Position numbers and translations under genes: made by a program. From Candidatus Obscuribacterales bacterium (GTDB lineage: Bacteria > Cyanobacteriota > Vampirovibrionia > Obscuribacterales > Obscuribacteraceae), in contig JAKFVU010000062.1 of the NCBI GenBank assembly GCA_021732025.1, positions 1 to 44,527 of the forward strand: DNA of 44,527 nucleotides. Direction: 5' to 3'. Below are positions 18,398 to 28,100 of this stretch, in pieces. A model generated the notes under the pieces. It was not told the origin of the DNA, did not search any database, and was given only the letters and a program-made list of their open reading frames with translations. Each line of letters starts with the position of its first letter. Position 1 is the stretch's first letter.

Positions 18398-21300
18398 TTA
18401 CTTCAATCTCTCTAGTAGTTCGCGGGCGTTATTCAACTCAGGCATAGACATACCTTCTGGCAATTCACCACAGATGGTGGCAAGCGTGGATCGTGCGTCT
18501 TGACGTTGTCCTTGTTTCTCTAAAAGCAATGCTAAATTTATTGCTGCGCGCAGCTCAAAGGGTCGACACCTTTGACCGCGAGCCACCTCGATAGCCGTTC
18601 TGAAACTAGCTTCAGCAGTCGTTTGATCGTCCTTGCGCAGAGCGAGTTTGCCAAATAGCCTATGAAGTTCAGCTTCTTGTGTGCGGTCCCAATTATTCTG
18701 ACTAAGATGAAGCCCTTCAGTAAGCAGTTCGTTAGCTTTATCAAGCTGGCCATATTTGAGATAAGCTTCACCAAGGCTACAAATTTGTGCCGGTACAGTG
18801 AGGCAAGCAGATAAAGCACGGAAAGCAGCAAATCCTCTTTCCATCCGCGCCAAGGCTGCCTCTGGTTCTACACCGGTAAGAAACATGCCTGTACCTTCCT
18901 GAAACATGCCTGTTGCTAGCCAGAGACCGAAGCCCTGCAGCCTTGCCAGCTCCAACTTCTCCACCGCAATCCAGCGAAGATCTTCACCGAGACGGCATTG
19001 AAACAGAAGCCTACCTCTAAAGTAAAGACCGTGAGCTAAACTAAATGGGTGGCCAATCTTACGAGCCAAGAGTAGCATTTCATCGCTAACTTGCAGGGCT
19101 GCCTCACGGTAACCGAGGTACCAGAGCGCCATCGAAAGGTAGCAGCGCACGACCACAGATGCATTTTGCCCGGTACTGGCGCTCCAGACCAGGCACTGCT
19201 CCTGGTCTTCAAACTGCTCAATCGCACGTTTACAGACAGCTAAGCAGCCACTGAAATCTCCGCAGTAATATAGCAGCACAGCCTCAGCGACAGAAGCCTC
19301 CATCAACAAACCGTGGTCTTTACTCTGTGCGGCAATCGCCCTCATTTCTTCAGCGAGCTGCGTGCACTGCTCAAGTTCAGCCCGTACCAAAGTCCAAGTC
19401 CAGTTGCCCCACATAACCGCAAAAAGTCGATTTACATCGCCCATCTTTTGCAGTAGTTCTCGAGCGCGCGCAGTAGTTGGGCCAACGTCGGGTGCTGCAT
19501 AGCCAAAAACAGCTTGATAGGCCGGCCCCAGATGAACGAGCAATGACACTTCTATGCTGTCGCGCACAGAAGATTCAGGCAAGGTAGCTAACAACTCTCT
19601 GCCTCTATTGAAGTGGCCAATTGCTTCGGTGTTGGCAAAAATTTCTTTAGAGCGAATTCCTGCTTCAATCCAATAGGCAATGGAGTGCTCACCCTGACCA
19701 GCTTCCAAACAGTGGAAGGCCAATAACTCAGGTTGCAATTTGACAATTTCAGGAAACTTCGCTTCAAGAGTTTCAACAATGACAGCATGAAACTGCTGAC
19801 GGCGACTCATTATCAAAGTATTGTAGAGCGCCTCTTGCAAGAGCGGATTTTTAAAAATGAAAGTCGAGCGTGGCCGACGACCTTTCTCTAGTAGAATTTC
19901 AGCCTGTACCAACTTGGTCAGTTCAAGGTTGAGCGCCGCTTCTTCATTGCCTGCCGCGGCCATAATTAGCTCGTAGCTAAACTCACGCCCGAGAGTGGCA
20001 GCGAACTGAGCGACATCGCGATCGCCTTCGAGGTGATCAAGACGAGCCATAATGAGGTCTTGAAGTGTAGCGGGAATGGCACGCATCATCTCTGTTTTGA
20101 AGTTCACACCAGCATCAGACTGCTTCAGCAAACCCGATTCGGCGGCTAGTTGAGTAAACTCTTCAACGAAGAGGGGTACGCCGCCAGCGCGGTCGAAAAT
20201 CATATTGACCACAGACGGCTGCAAATCTAAGCCTGTCTTCTTTCGCAATAGTTCGCTAACCTGCGATTTCGTCAAATAGGGAAGAGGAAGATTGGTTTGA
20301 TGCGTCAGTGGCGCCCACGGTGCCGCAAAGCCAGGACGAGAAGTAAGAACAGAAAGAACGGGGTCAGAAGCAGACTCGGCTAGGACCTGAGACAAGAATT
20401 CTAGACTGGTCGAATCAAACCACTGCAGGTCTTCCACCACCAAAAGGAGTTGCTTGTCACTAGTGTATGCATAGAGCCACTCTTTTAATGCTCTGAATGT
20501 CTCTTCTCGTTCTCTAACAGGAGACAAACCCAGGGAAGGGAAACGAATATCAAGCGGCAAACCTAACAGTGAAATAAACAAAGGCACCGTATTTGGTAGC
20601 GCCAAATCTAATTTTTCTAGATGTTCAATCAAGTGACAACTGCGAGCGCTAGCAGTCATTTCTTCGTCAAAGTTAAGCAATCTCTGAAAGAAAGTTCTTA
20701 TTGGATAGAAACTAGTATTCTGGAAGTGTGGTGAACCGTACCAATTTATGATCACGGCGGCTCTACTAGTTTGCGAGTCTGAGACATGCAACATCAACTC
20801 GTGCACAAGACGTGATTTACCAAGACCGGCCTCACCGATCAATTGAACAACTTGCCCGCTGCCTTCCCTGGCCTGCTCCCAGCGACCTTTCAATAAGCTT
20901 AGCTCTTGGCCACGCCCGGCCAACGGGGTTAGTTCTTGCGAGTCAAACGGTCGAGCCATGCTGGCAGCGGTAACCATCGAATGAATTTGAAATAGAGCGA
21001 CTTTCTGGCTCAGGTTTTTCACCTTGTGCTCGCCTAAACTTGTACTGGCAAATTTGCCAGATAAGAGTCTATGGGTTGCTTCAGTACAAACAATCTGCCC
21101 AGTACTAACAACGGCTTCCAGTCGGGTAGCAACGTTTCGCGCTTCGCCAACAAGCGAGACTCGGTTATCTTTTCGCTCTACGGTGGCAGGGCCAGTATTA
21201 ATCACAATCCAGGTACCAAGAGAAATGTTGTTGACCTGTTGCAGATTTGAATCAATAGGTTCGAGATACTGAAGAATAGTAAGGGCTGCTTTGGCTGCTC

Positions 21301-22753
21301 TTGCACCAGCATCTTCATGAGCAATCGGATACCCGAAGCAAGCGAGCACACTGCCATCGCTGCGCTGCACTACTGTTCCACCTAACTCATCGAGCGCTTG
21401 CTCACAACTGCGGTAGAAAAGAGTCAACAGATCGCGGCGCTCGTCGCTATCGAACCGATCTAAGTAATCTTCTTGCTCGAACAACTCGCAACCGCAAACA
21501 AGCACTGTAACTTGCCGGTGTTCTGCTTCGCGGACGACAAAACTCTGACTCGAATCTGGCGCCGAATCTTTCAGTGGCCCGACCAAGATTGAATTTCTTG
21601 TTATGCGCTTAGACTGAAATATTGAGTTGCCTTGATTCTGAGCAGGCAAAGTTTGATTACTTGCCGTAATCTCCATTTCGATGCTACGCAAGCGAGAAAC
21701 CACGGCTTCGGCAGTCTGAGGGCGATTCTCTGACTCTTTTTCAAGGAGATGCATAATCAAATCATCGAGCGCTGCCGGCAATTCAATATTGTGATAGCTG
21801 GGGGGCCGCGGAGATTCTTGCACAATGGCAAACATCAATGCCAAAGGCGTTTCAGCATAAAATGGTGGCAAGCCGCAGCTCATTTTATAAAGCAGACAGC
21901 CAAGCGAAAAAAGATCAGTTCGCGAGTCTAAAGACATTCCGCGTGCCTGCTCTGGTGCCATATAAGCCGGTGTACCAAGAATGAGACCAGTATTCGTCAG
22001 CTTTAGATCGATTGATTGCGGCCGAGCTAAGCCGAAATCGAGAAGCTTGACCCGCCCAGTGCCCTTCGATAACCAAACGTTGGCTGGCTTGATGTCGCGG
22101 TGAATTAAACCGGCGCTGTGTGCAGACGACAGCGCCTGCGCGATTTCGCAGCCAATACGCGTTGTCTCAGCAATTGAAACCTTACTCTTCCTGTCGATTA
22201 GATCATCGAGCGACTCACCTTCTAAAAGCTCCATAGCAATGAAGCACGTATCGTTGTCTCTACCAACTTGATAAACAGTGACAACATGCTCACTCTTAAT
22301 CTGCGCCATCGCTCGGGCCTCGCGGTCGAAGCGTTGGAGCATCTCAGTATCTTGGTTAAATTCTGGTTTTATTACCTTAAGGGCTACAGGTCGATTGAGC
22401 TGGGTATCTTCGCCATGCAAAACAATACCCATACCGCCTTCGCCAAGAACTCTAAAAACGCGATAGTGAGCTAACCGACCCAGCTCATCAGGTGATGTAG
22501 GCGGCGAAAGAAAAGCCAGAGGGTTGTCAGCCGGAGCCATAGCAGCCCTGACGGTTTTACCGGAAGTCTGCCAATCGGGATCGTAACTTTCAACGACAGC
22601 GGGATGTTCCAAACTTTCGATATGTACAAGAGAGCGCGAGCAACTCGAACAACTGTTTATATGTTCAGAAATCTGCTCAGCAAAAGGTGTAGGTGATTCA
22701 CCTCGAACCAGCTCTGCAATTTGACGAGGAGTAGGGCAGATAATTGTGCTCAA
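18398..22753 (-). CDS. Zn-finger / Ser-Thr kinase / class III cyclase / AAA ATPase regulator
   Basis: 1451 residues; TTG start. Residues 31-38 (HINSCSSC) are an anti-sigma-type HxxxCxxC zinc finger. A Hanks kinase spans about 97-355: GEGGMG loop (104-109), Lys126, HRD with Asp220 and DFG 239-241, all intact. Residues about 412-592 match a class III adenylate/guanylate cyclase domain. It keeps the RN..R region (ARNVATR, about 538-544), but the first metal aspartate position reads VLVCGCEL and the second reads RSDGSVLACFG, so catalysis is doubtful. The AAA_16/STAND-type ATPase follows, with Walker A GEAGLGKS (640-647) and Walker B LLLVVED (about 769-775). The last about 400 residues are TPR-like helices. 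It resembles large soluble kinase-cyclase-ATPase hubs. Partners and signal are unknown. Confidence 0.9.
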   Translation of the reverse strand: MSTIICPTPRQIAELVRGESPTPFAEQISEHINSCSSCSRSLVHIESLEHPAVVESYDPDWQTSGKTVRAAMAPADNPLAFLSPPTSPDELGRLAHYRVFRVLGEGGMGIVLHGEDTQLNRPVALKVIKPEFNQDTEMLQRFDREARAMAQIKSEHVVTVYQVGRDNDTCFIAMELLEGESLDDLIDRKSKVSIAETTRIGCEIAQALSSAHSAGLIHRDIKPANVWLSKGTGRVKLLDFGLARPQSIDLKLTNTGLILGTPAYMAPEQARGMSLDSRTDLFSLGCLLYKMSCGLPPFYAETPLALMFAIVQESPRPPSYHNIELPAALDDLIMHLLEKESENRPQTAEAVVSRLRSIEMEITASNQTLPAQNQGNSIFQSKRITRNSILVGPLKDSAPDSSQSFVVREAEHRQVTVLVCGCELFEQEDYLDRFDSDERRDLLTLFYRSCEQALDELGGTVVQRSDGSVLACFGYPIAHEDAGARAAKAALTILQYLEPIDSNLQQVNNISLGTWIVINTGPATVERKDNRVSLVGEARNVATRLEAVVSTGQIVCTEATHRLLSGKFASTSLGEHKVKNLSQKVALFQIHSMVTAASMARPFDSQELTPLAGRGQELSLLKGRWEQAREGSGQVVQLIGEAGLGKSRLVHELMLHVSDSQTSRAAVIINWYGSPHFQNTSFYPIRTFFQRLLNFDEEMTASARSCHLIEHLEKLDLALPNTVPLFISLLGLPLDIRFPSLGLSPVREREETFRALKEWLYAYTSDKQLLLVVEDLQWFDSTSLEFLSQVLAESASDPVLSVLTSRPGFAAPWAPLTHQTNLPLPYLTKSQVSELLRKKTGLDLQPSVVNMIFDRAGGVPLFVEEFTQLAAESGLLKQSDAGVNFKTEMMRAIPATLQDLIMARLDHLEGDRDVAQFAATLGREFSYELIMAAAGNEEAALNLELTKLVQAEILLEKGRRPRSTFIFKNPLLQEALYNTLIMSRRQQFHAVIVETLEAKFPEIVKLQPELLAFHCLEAGQGEHSIAYWIEAGIRSKEIFANTEAIGHFNRGRELLATLPESSVRDSIEVSLLVHLGPAYQAVFGYAAPDVGPTTARARELLQKMGDVNRLFAVMWGNWTWTLVRAELEQCTQLAEEMRAIAAQSKDHGLLMEASVAEAVLLYYCGDFSGCLAVCKRAIEQFEDQEQCLVWSASTGQNASVVVRCYLSMALWYLGYREAALQVSDEMLLLARKIGHPFSLAHGLYFRGRLLFQCRLGEDLRWIAVEKLELARLQGFGLWLATGMFQEGTGMFLTGVEPEAALARMERGFAAFRALSACLTVPAQICSLGEAYLKYGQLDKANELLTEGLHLSQNNWDRTQEAELHRLFGKLALRKDDQTTAEASFRTAIEVARGQRCRPFELRAAINLALLLEKQGQRQDARSTLATICGELPEGMSMPELNNARELLERLK

Positions 22754-22819
22754 GAGTAACCCGTGAAAAGCCTTATTCAGACAGTGACCATGATTCCCGG
22801 GACTCCGTGGCTATTTGCA

Positions 22820-22828
22820 ATTATAGCA
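22820..22828 (-). promoter_or_regulatory. Extended -10 promoter for the kinase/cyclase/AAA gene
   Basis: On the minus strand the sequence TGCTATAAT is a perfect extended -10 element, 67 bases before the TTG start. No good -35 box stands at 16-18 bases, as is usual for extended -10 promoters. Confidence 0.55.
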
Positions 22829-23048
22829 AACGGCTACACTTTAAGTATACAGCTGCGTTATTTACAACAATGACTAGCTAGCTTAAAACGGCAAGTCCAA
22901 TCAAGTGTCAAAATACAAAAATGGTATCGCATTTGGTACTATAATCGGCTCTGCGCTCGTCTAAATCCGTTTAAAACTCAAATTGCAAAAATAGTTTAGA
23001 ATGAACATTTATAACTACGATTCAAGCCTATTCAGCCCAAGGTAACCG

Positions 23049-23777
23049 ATGCAACGCTTCAAAGCCGCTATTACATGCATATTCTCGATATTTGCCCTAT
23101 TTGCAGGCGCTACTAACAAGGCAATAGCAGCTCCCAAAGAAATAGTCGTCACCCAACTCGATAACACCATCAGCCTCACTGACGACGCAGTCAGAATTAA
23201 GAACAAAACGGGCAATTTCATTCTTGTAGCCAAGGCGCCCGACTGGAAAATTACTTGCTTCAGAACTGATAGAAAAGTCTATTGGCAAACCGACCTGAAC
23301 CGGTTTACAGGATTGATGCTCTTAAATTCGTGCGTTCCGCCCCACGACCCTGTTGAGGCGACTTTCTTAGGCCCCAAGAAGTACAAAGGCTACGACTGCC
23401 TTTGCTATAAATCAAGAAAAGGTATGATCGTCTACGGTGCCAAAAACATAAAGGTTTCGAGTAAGGTTGCCGAACTTTTATGCCGGTATCTTTTTATGCC
23501 TAACATAAAAGAAGTACCTTTGTTTGAAAGCTCTAGCAAAGCAGAGACCTACCAGCACAAAGATTGGTTCGATGCTCATCGCTACAAAGACTTTATGCAA
23601 CGCACTCCAGTAACAACCATTTCGATAGCAACCAAAACTTACGACCCAAAAGATTTTGTCGTTCCCGCAGGCTTAAAAAAGATGAGCCAACCAACAGATG
23701 TGAGCTACTCTGACGCCAACAAGAGCGACCTAGAGGGCATGATCGAAGGCGTTGGCTTCATGGGCAAAGACAAATGA
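23049..23777 (+). CDS. Secreted hypothetical protein
   Basis: 242 residues with a signal peptide (hydrophobic core about 8-22, cleavage near AIAA/PK). The mature N-terminal half is beta-rich: IVVTQLDNTISLTDDAVRI, then FILVAKAPDWKITCFRTDRKVYW. It has five cysteines in residues about 69-145. The second half is charged. The VRIKN..ILVAKAPDW..T.FR pattern loosely recalls lipoprotein-carrier or DUF4412-like half-barrels, but I cannot assign a family. AAGGT precedes the ATG. It diverges from the large kinase gene across a 295-base region, where a TATAAT occurs at 22940-22945 without a good -35 box. Confidence 0.75.
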   Translation: MQRFKAAITCIFSIFALFAGATNKAIAAPKEIVVTQLDNTISLTDDAVRIKNKTGNFILVAKAPDWKITCFRTDRKVYWQTDLNRFTGLMLLNSCVPPHDPVEATFLGPKKYKGYDCLCYKSRKGMIVYGAKNIKVSSKVAELLCRYLFMPNIKEVPLFESSSKAETYQHKDWFDAHRYKDFMQRTPVTTISIATKTYDPKDFVVPAGLKKMSQPTDVSYSDANKSDLEGMIEGVGFMGKDK

Positions 23778-23799
23778 TTAGCTACGCATTTTCCGGCAA

Positions 23800-24210
23800 T
23801 TAATATTTCAACGGTTCTGAAAGGCTTATTAGCAGACAAAGCTTCTGCTTATAGAATTCCAGATTATATCGTCCTGGAAGCAATTCTTTCTTCTCCGCCA
23901 TCAACTGCTCTATATGGTCAACAATTATTCTGGCAGCCTCGTATACTTCATCCCAACGAAAATGAAAGTCCGCCCACTGCCAACTAAAGGGCGTAGAAAA
24001 TGTCTGGTAGCTGATTCCGCAACACTCTTCAATACCGCAGCCACCAATGAATTCGACTGCTGCTTTCTGCTCACCGACGGCCGAGAAGAAAGTATCGATA
24101 TTCAAATAGTAATCAGGATCCGCGAGATTAGAGCCGTTAATGAGGACCCTAACTATGACCGCCCCAGGCTTTCCATAAGAAGGCACTAACTCCACACTAA
24201 AATCATCCAC
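23800..24210 (-). CDS. Hypothetical cytoplasmic protein
   Basis: 136 residues from GTG 24210, chosen because GAGG lies six bases before it. A TTG at 24222 would add four residues but would lose that site. There is no signal peptide or membrane helix. The protein is acidic and aromatic, with the block FSWQWADFHFRWDEVYEA and an IEECCGI cysteine pair. The C-terminal 50 residues are helical. I do not recognise the family. It lies 58 bases beyond the SDR stop and could be the last gene of the MMT-SDR transcript. Confidence 0.6.
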   Translation of the reverse strand: MDDFSVELVPSYGKPGAVIVRVLINGSNLADPDYYLNIDTFFSAVGEQKAAVEFIGGCGIEECCGISYQTFSTPFSWQWADFHFRWDEVYEAARIIVDHIEQLMAEKKELLPGRYNLEFYKQKLCLLISLSEPLKY

Positions 24211-24268
24211 GACCGGCCTCAAAGCATCTTGTAAGCACTTAAACCCTACCAGAGAAGTTCTGTTACGG

Positions 24269-25171
24269 CTAGCGCAAAAACTCGATGCGTTTGGTGTCCA
24301 TGCCTAAACGGCGGGAAACATCCACACTCCACTGCCACATTTTGGTACTGAGTTTGGTGTCATACGAAGTCTTAGACGAAAGCACTTCGCGACCATTGAC
24401 AAAGTATTTTCCAGTAACTTGATACAGCTCGGGCGCGCTCGCCAATTGAATAATTGTCCGGGCACCTTGCTCAGGCTTGACGCCGAAGACTTTGGCATTG
24501 AGCTGGATTGCTTGGCCGATAATGCCATTGGCAGAACCAAAATCAGTAGCAACCATGCCGGGGTGCAAAGCATTGACTGTGACACCAGTAGATTTGATGC
24601 TATAAGCCAGATGATAAGAAAAGAGTATGTTAGCCAACTTCGTATCGGCATAGTTGAGAAAACCAATAGGCATCTTGTCGCGCATATTGGGTGGACCACT
24701 CAAATTGGAGCGCTTATGAGCATCGGAAGAGACGTTGATAATGCGAGACGGAGTACTGGCCTTTAGCACATCAATGAGATAGCCAGTTAGCCAGAAATAA
24801 CCGAAGTGATTCAGTGCCCAGGTCATCTCTAAGTTGTCTTTCGTGTCAGCACGGCGCATAAAGATGCCGCCCGCATTATTGATGAGTATATTGAGCTTGC
24901 TGTATTTGTTCGTGAAATTCTTGGCTAAGGTTTTGACCGATTGAAAATCTGAAAGATCGGCAGTGAGGTAATCGAGATTAGTATTGCCAGTTCTCGCTTC
25001 AATTTCCGCTAGTGTGCTCTCGCACTTGTCGGCATTGCGACCAACGATGATGATATTGGCACCTCGTCCAGCCAACTCCATCGCTGTTACTTTGCCAATA
25101 CCAGCAGTGGCGCCTGTGATCAAACAATTTTTGCCTCGCATCGACAAATCGGGCAAAGCATTAGATTCCAT
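24269..25171 (-). CDS. Short-chain dehydrogenase/reductase (retinol-dehydrogenase-like)
   Basis: 300 residues. It has the classical SDR features: TGATAGIG cofactor loop (about 19-26), NNAG (about 98-101), catalytic Ser in IINVSS, and YADTK for the Tyr-Lys pair. The basic residues after strand 2 (VGRNADK) favour NADP(H). Overall it resembles the RDH/WW-domain-oxidoreductase-like SDRs that reduce or oxidise aldehydes and alcohols, but the substrate is not readable. Its ATG lies inside the end of the methionine S-methyltransferase-like gene (11-base overlap), with AGGAAGGA just upstream. Translation is therefore coupled and a shared pathway is likely. Confidence 0.92.
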   Translation of the reverse strand: MESNALPDLSMRGKNCLITGATAGIGKVTAMELAGRGANIIIVGRNADKCESTLAEIEARTGNTNLDYLTADLSDFQSVKTLAKNFTNKYSKLNILINNAGGIFMRRADTKDNLEMTWALNHFGYFWLTGYLIDVLKASTPSRIINVSSDAHKRSNLSGPPNMRDKMPIGFLNYADTKLANILFSYHLAYSIKSTGVTVNALHPGMVATDFGSANGIIGQAIQLNAKVFGVKPEQGARTIIQLASAPELYQVTGKYFVNGREVLSSKTSYDTKLSTKMWQWSVDVSRRLGMDTKRIEFLR

Positions 25172-28100
25172 GGGTTCCTTCCTCGCTCACAAACTTGCTG
25201 AGCCTTTCAATGGTTTCACGAAAAGCAGCATCATCAATACAAAAACACATGCGCACCATATTTGGTGTTCGAGCCCAAGCCGCGGGATTAGTCAATAGCT
25301 TGTACTGAGTAGCTAGTTTCTCGTGGGCGCTATCGAGCTTAGCCAGCAAGAAGAGACCGCCGCGATAGGGCGTATCATAGCCATCGTCTAGGCCTTTGGC
25401 CTTGAGCAAGGCAAGAAGCTCTTCTCTCCTATTTGAAAGAATCTTACGTTGGCTAGTGAGATAGGTTTCTACTTCGGAGAATGCCTGAGAAACGTCCATC
25501 ATTTGGTGTGGTGCTTTCTCTAAGAATGCAGAATAAAGAGCGTCCCATGCTCGCAGAATAGCAGCTGGAGGCGCGGCTACATGACTAGCAATTTCCTGTG
25601 CCCAGTCTTCATCAGGAGTGACCATAAAGCCACATCTCATGCCGCCGGCGGCAAAACTTTTGGCAATGCCATCAACCATGAAAATATTGCTGGCCGCTGG
25701 CCCCGAGGCAAATGAGCCGGCAGACAGAGAAGAAGGTGTCCATTTGCCGAGGCGATGATCTGAGAGCAAGAAGAAAATCTCATCAGAGAACACGTAGATG
25801 CCTTGCTTGTGACAGTTCTCAATGATTGTGCGCAGGCGCTCAGGATCTAAGAATATGCCACTAGGATTGTTCGGCTGAGTAAGCCAAAGCAGATCGGGCT
25901 TTTCTGGCAGCGCGGCAATATCTTTGGGTGAGATCAAAAAAGCACGATCGCTGGCTGTTTTGACTTCGACAAGACGAGCGCCATAATAGGTCAGCATTGG
26001 ATAAAGCGGGCCATAGCTGCCATCAGGAACGGCCACCAAACAGGGGCGGCCAAGGCGCTTAGAGAGCGCCTTAATCATGGCACCAAAGAGAGGGAAGACA
26101 CCCTGGGCAAGCACAATGCGTTTGCCAGAAATAGAAACTTTGCGCGTCCATTTCATGTAAGCAGCCACGCGCTCGCTGACGATTTGAGGAAGTACAGTAG
26201 TTTCTTCATCTAAGAAGCCTTTGAGCAGGCCTTTAACGAGTATGTCAGGAACGGGTGATTCGAACTCACCATAATCAAGACGAATCAAGCCAGGAGTTTC
26301 CACATCAATTGGCTTGGCAACGAAACACGGATCCTGAGCTAATTCGGAAATAAGAGGCACAAGAGTATTCTTGGCACCATTCAGACCAGATTCGCTATGA
26401 GCTACTTCGCCATGGAGATTGCTGGCGTTCAATTTTCTTTCAAGCACTTGGTCAGGAAAAGGGAAGGTCATTAAATCATCAAACAACCATTCGTATAAAA
26501 GCTGAGTAGGATAGGCGATACGCGAATAGCTCAACTCAGAACCAATCTCAAGACCTTCCATCCAGGCTGCCGGTGCGTTGATTAAGAAGCTCAATTCAAG
26601 ATCGCGGCTGATTGTATTTTTAATCAGACCGTAAAGCAGAATGAGATTTTCTGGCAAAGGCTCTTGTCCAGCAAAGCGCAATGTCATATTTGAGCCAAGC
26701 TCAGAGCTAATAGAGAAGCTTTCTGAGTCATCAATCAAATACCAGCGATCAGGATGCTGACGCGCTTGCTGACAGATAGCTTTGAAATTTATCGGAGATG
26801 GATTAAGTAACTGCCGAGGCGAAACTAGCACCACTTTCGGTGCCACCAAATCATCAAGCTCGTTTAACTCTGAAAGATCATCGTTGCCGACCGTCAACTC
26901 TAATTCATTGTCCCGGGCCACTTTTTCGTATACTGAGGCTACCGAAGATGATAGAAGAATGCGGTCACCTTTGCTTGCAACCATTCGTAGAATCATGTCT
27001 ACAAGCTCAGAGCGTGAAGGTGCAATGAATAATTCGCTGGCGGCGATGGGATAGTAACAGAAGCCATTGAGATAACGCGCCAAAATGGCTCGAATACTTA
27101 AATCACCGCGCTCATGAGGATAAGGAATTGTTTTTACGTCTAGCAATGACCGCGAAAGGCGACTGAGAAAACTAATTTTCTCGTGGCCCAAACGAGAGAA
27201 ATCGAGCTCTTTGCGCAAACTCTCAAGATTCATATGATTGAGATTGCGGACAAAGGCAAACACTTCTGGCTCGAATCTTGTATCAGCTTGGTAGACAAGC
27301 AAATCGTGAAAGACTTGGCGGCCTGCTGCGAGTAGCTTCACAGCAGTCGCTGCTGAAACTGACAGCTCCGAATCGCGCGACATAAAGAAGTGAAAACGTA
27401 TACCGTGCTCAGCTTCTAAATCAACAAGAGAAGCTAGGTCAGTATCATCGGCCTGCTGAATACGACGCATCCATACCAGTTTACTCTCATAGCCTCGACG
27501 GTCGAACATACTTTCGATGGCATGACGACCAGGTCTTCCACCCAGTACCAAAGTAACGCGGCCACCAGGATTTAAACAAAGCTGAGCCTGTTCGAGCGCT
27601 CGTGCAATTAAGGGAAGACCAAAACGATCTTCTAAAATTCCTTGTTCAAAGCAATAGTTACTGAGGTCGTAGAGATCTTTCTCTGATAACGCTTCTTGAT
27701 TCTCGCTATCTTCACCTACACCAAAGTTTATTTCACTTTTGACTGGGTTCGGGTGCAGCACTTGAGGTATGCAGCCAATCACGTGATCGAAATGCAGGCC
27801 ATCAGCCAAGGGCATCGAAAGCAAGTCTGAAACGTCAGCCTGAAAAGCTTTGACTATTGGTTCGCCGGCCATACTGAGCACATAATGTCCGTCAGCTGTA
27901 GTGCCATTTAACCAGGTGTTGAGCTTTGCCATGGTAACGGCAACGGGATTCAAGTCTAGTCCTAAAACCTCTTTCACATTTGTGACGAAGAGCAAAAGCA
28001 GACTAATCCAGCCTGAACCAGTTCCCACTTCGACTATACGCTTGCCATGAAATTGCTCTTTACTCTTAAGCAAACCTTCGGCAAAAGTTCGTCCCCACAA

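Noticed and set aside
18398..22753. Active adenylate cyclase annotation for the middle domain
   Set aside because: The metal-binding aspartate positions look altered, so I describe it as cyclase-like only.
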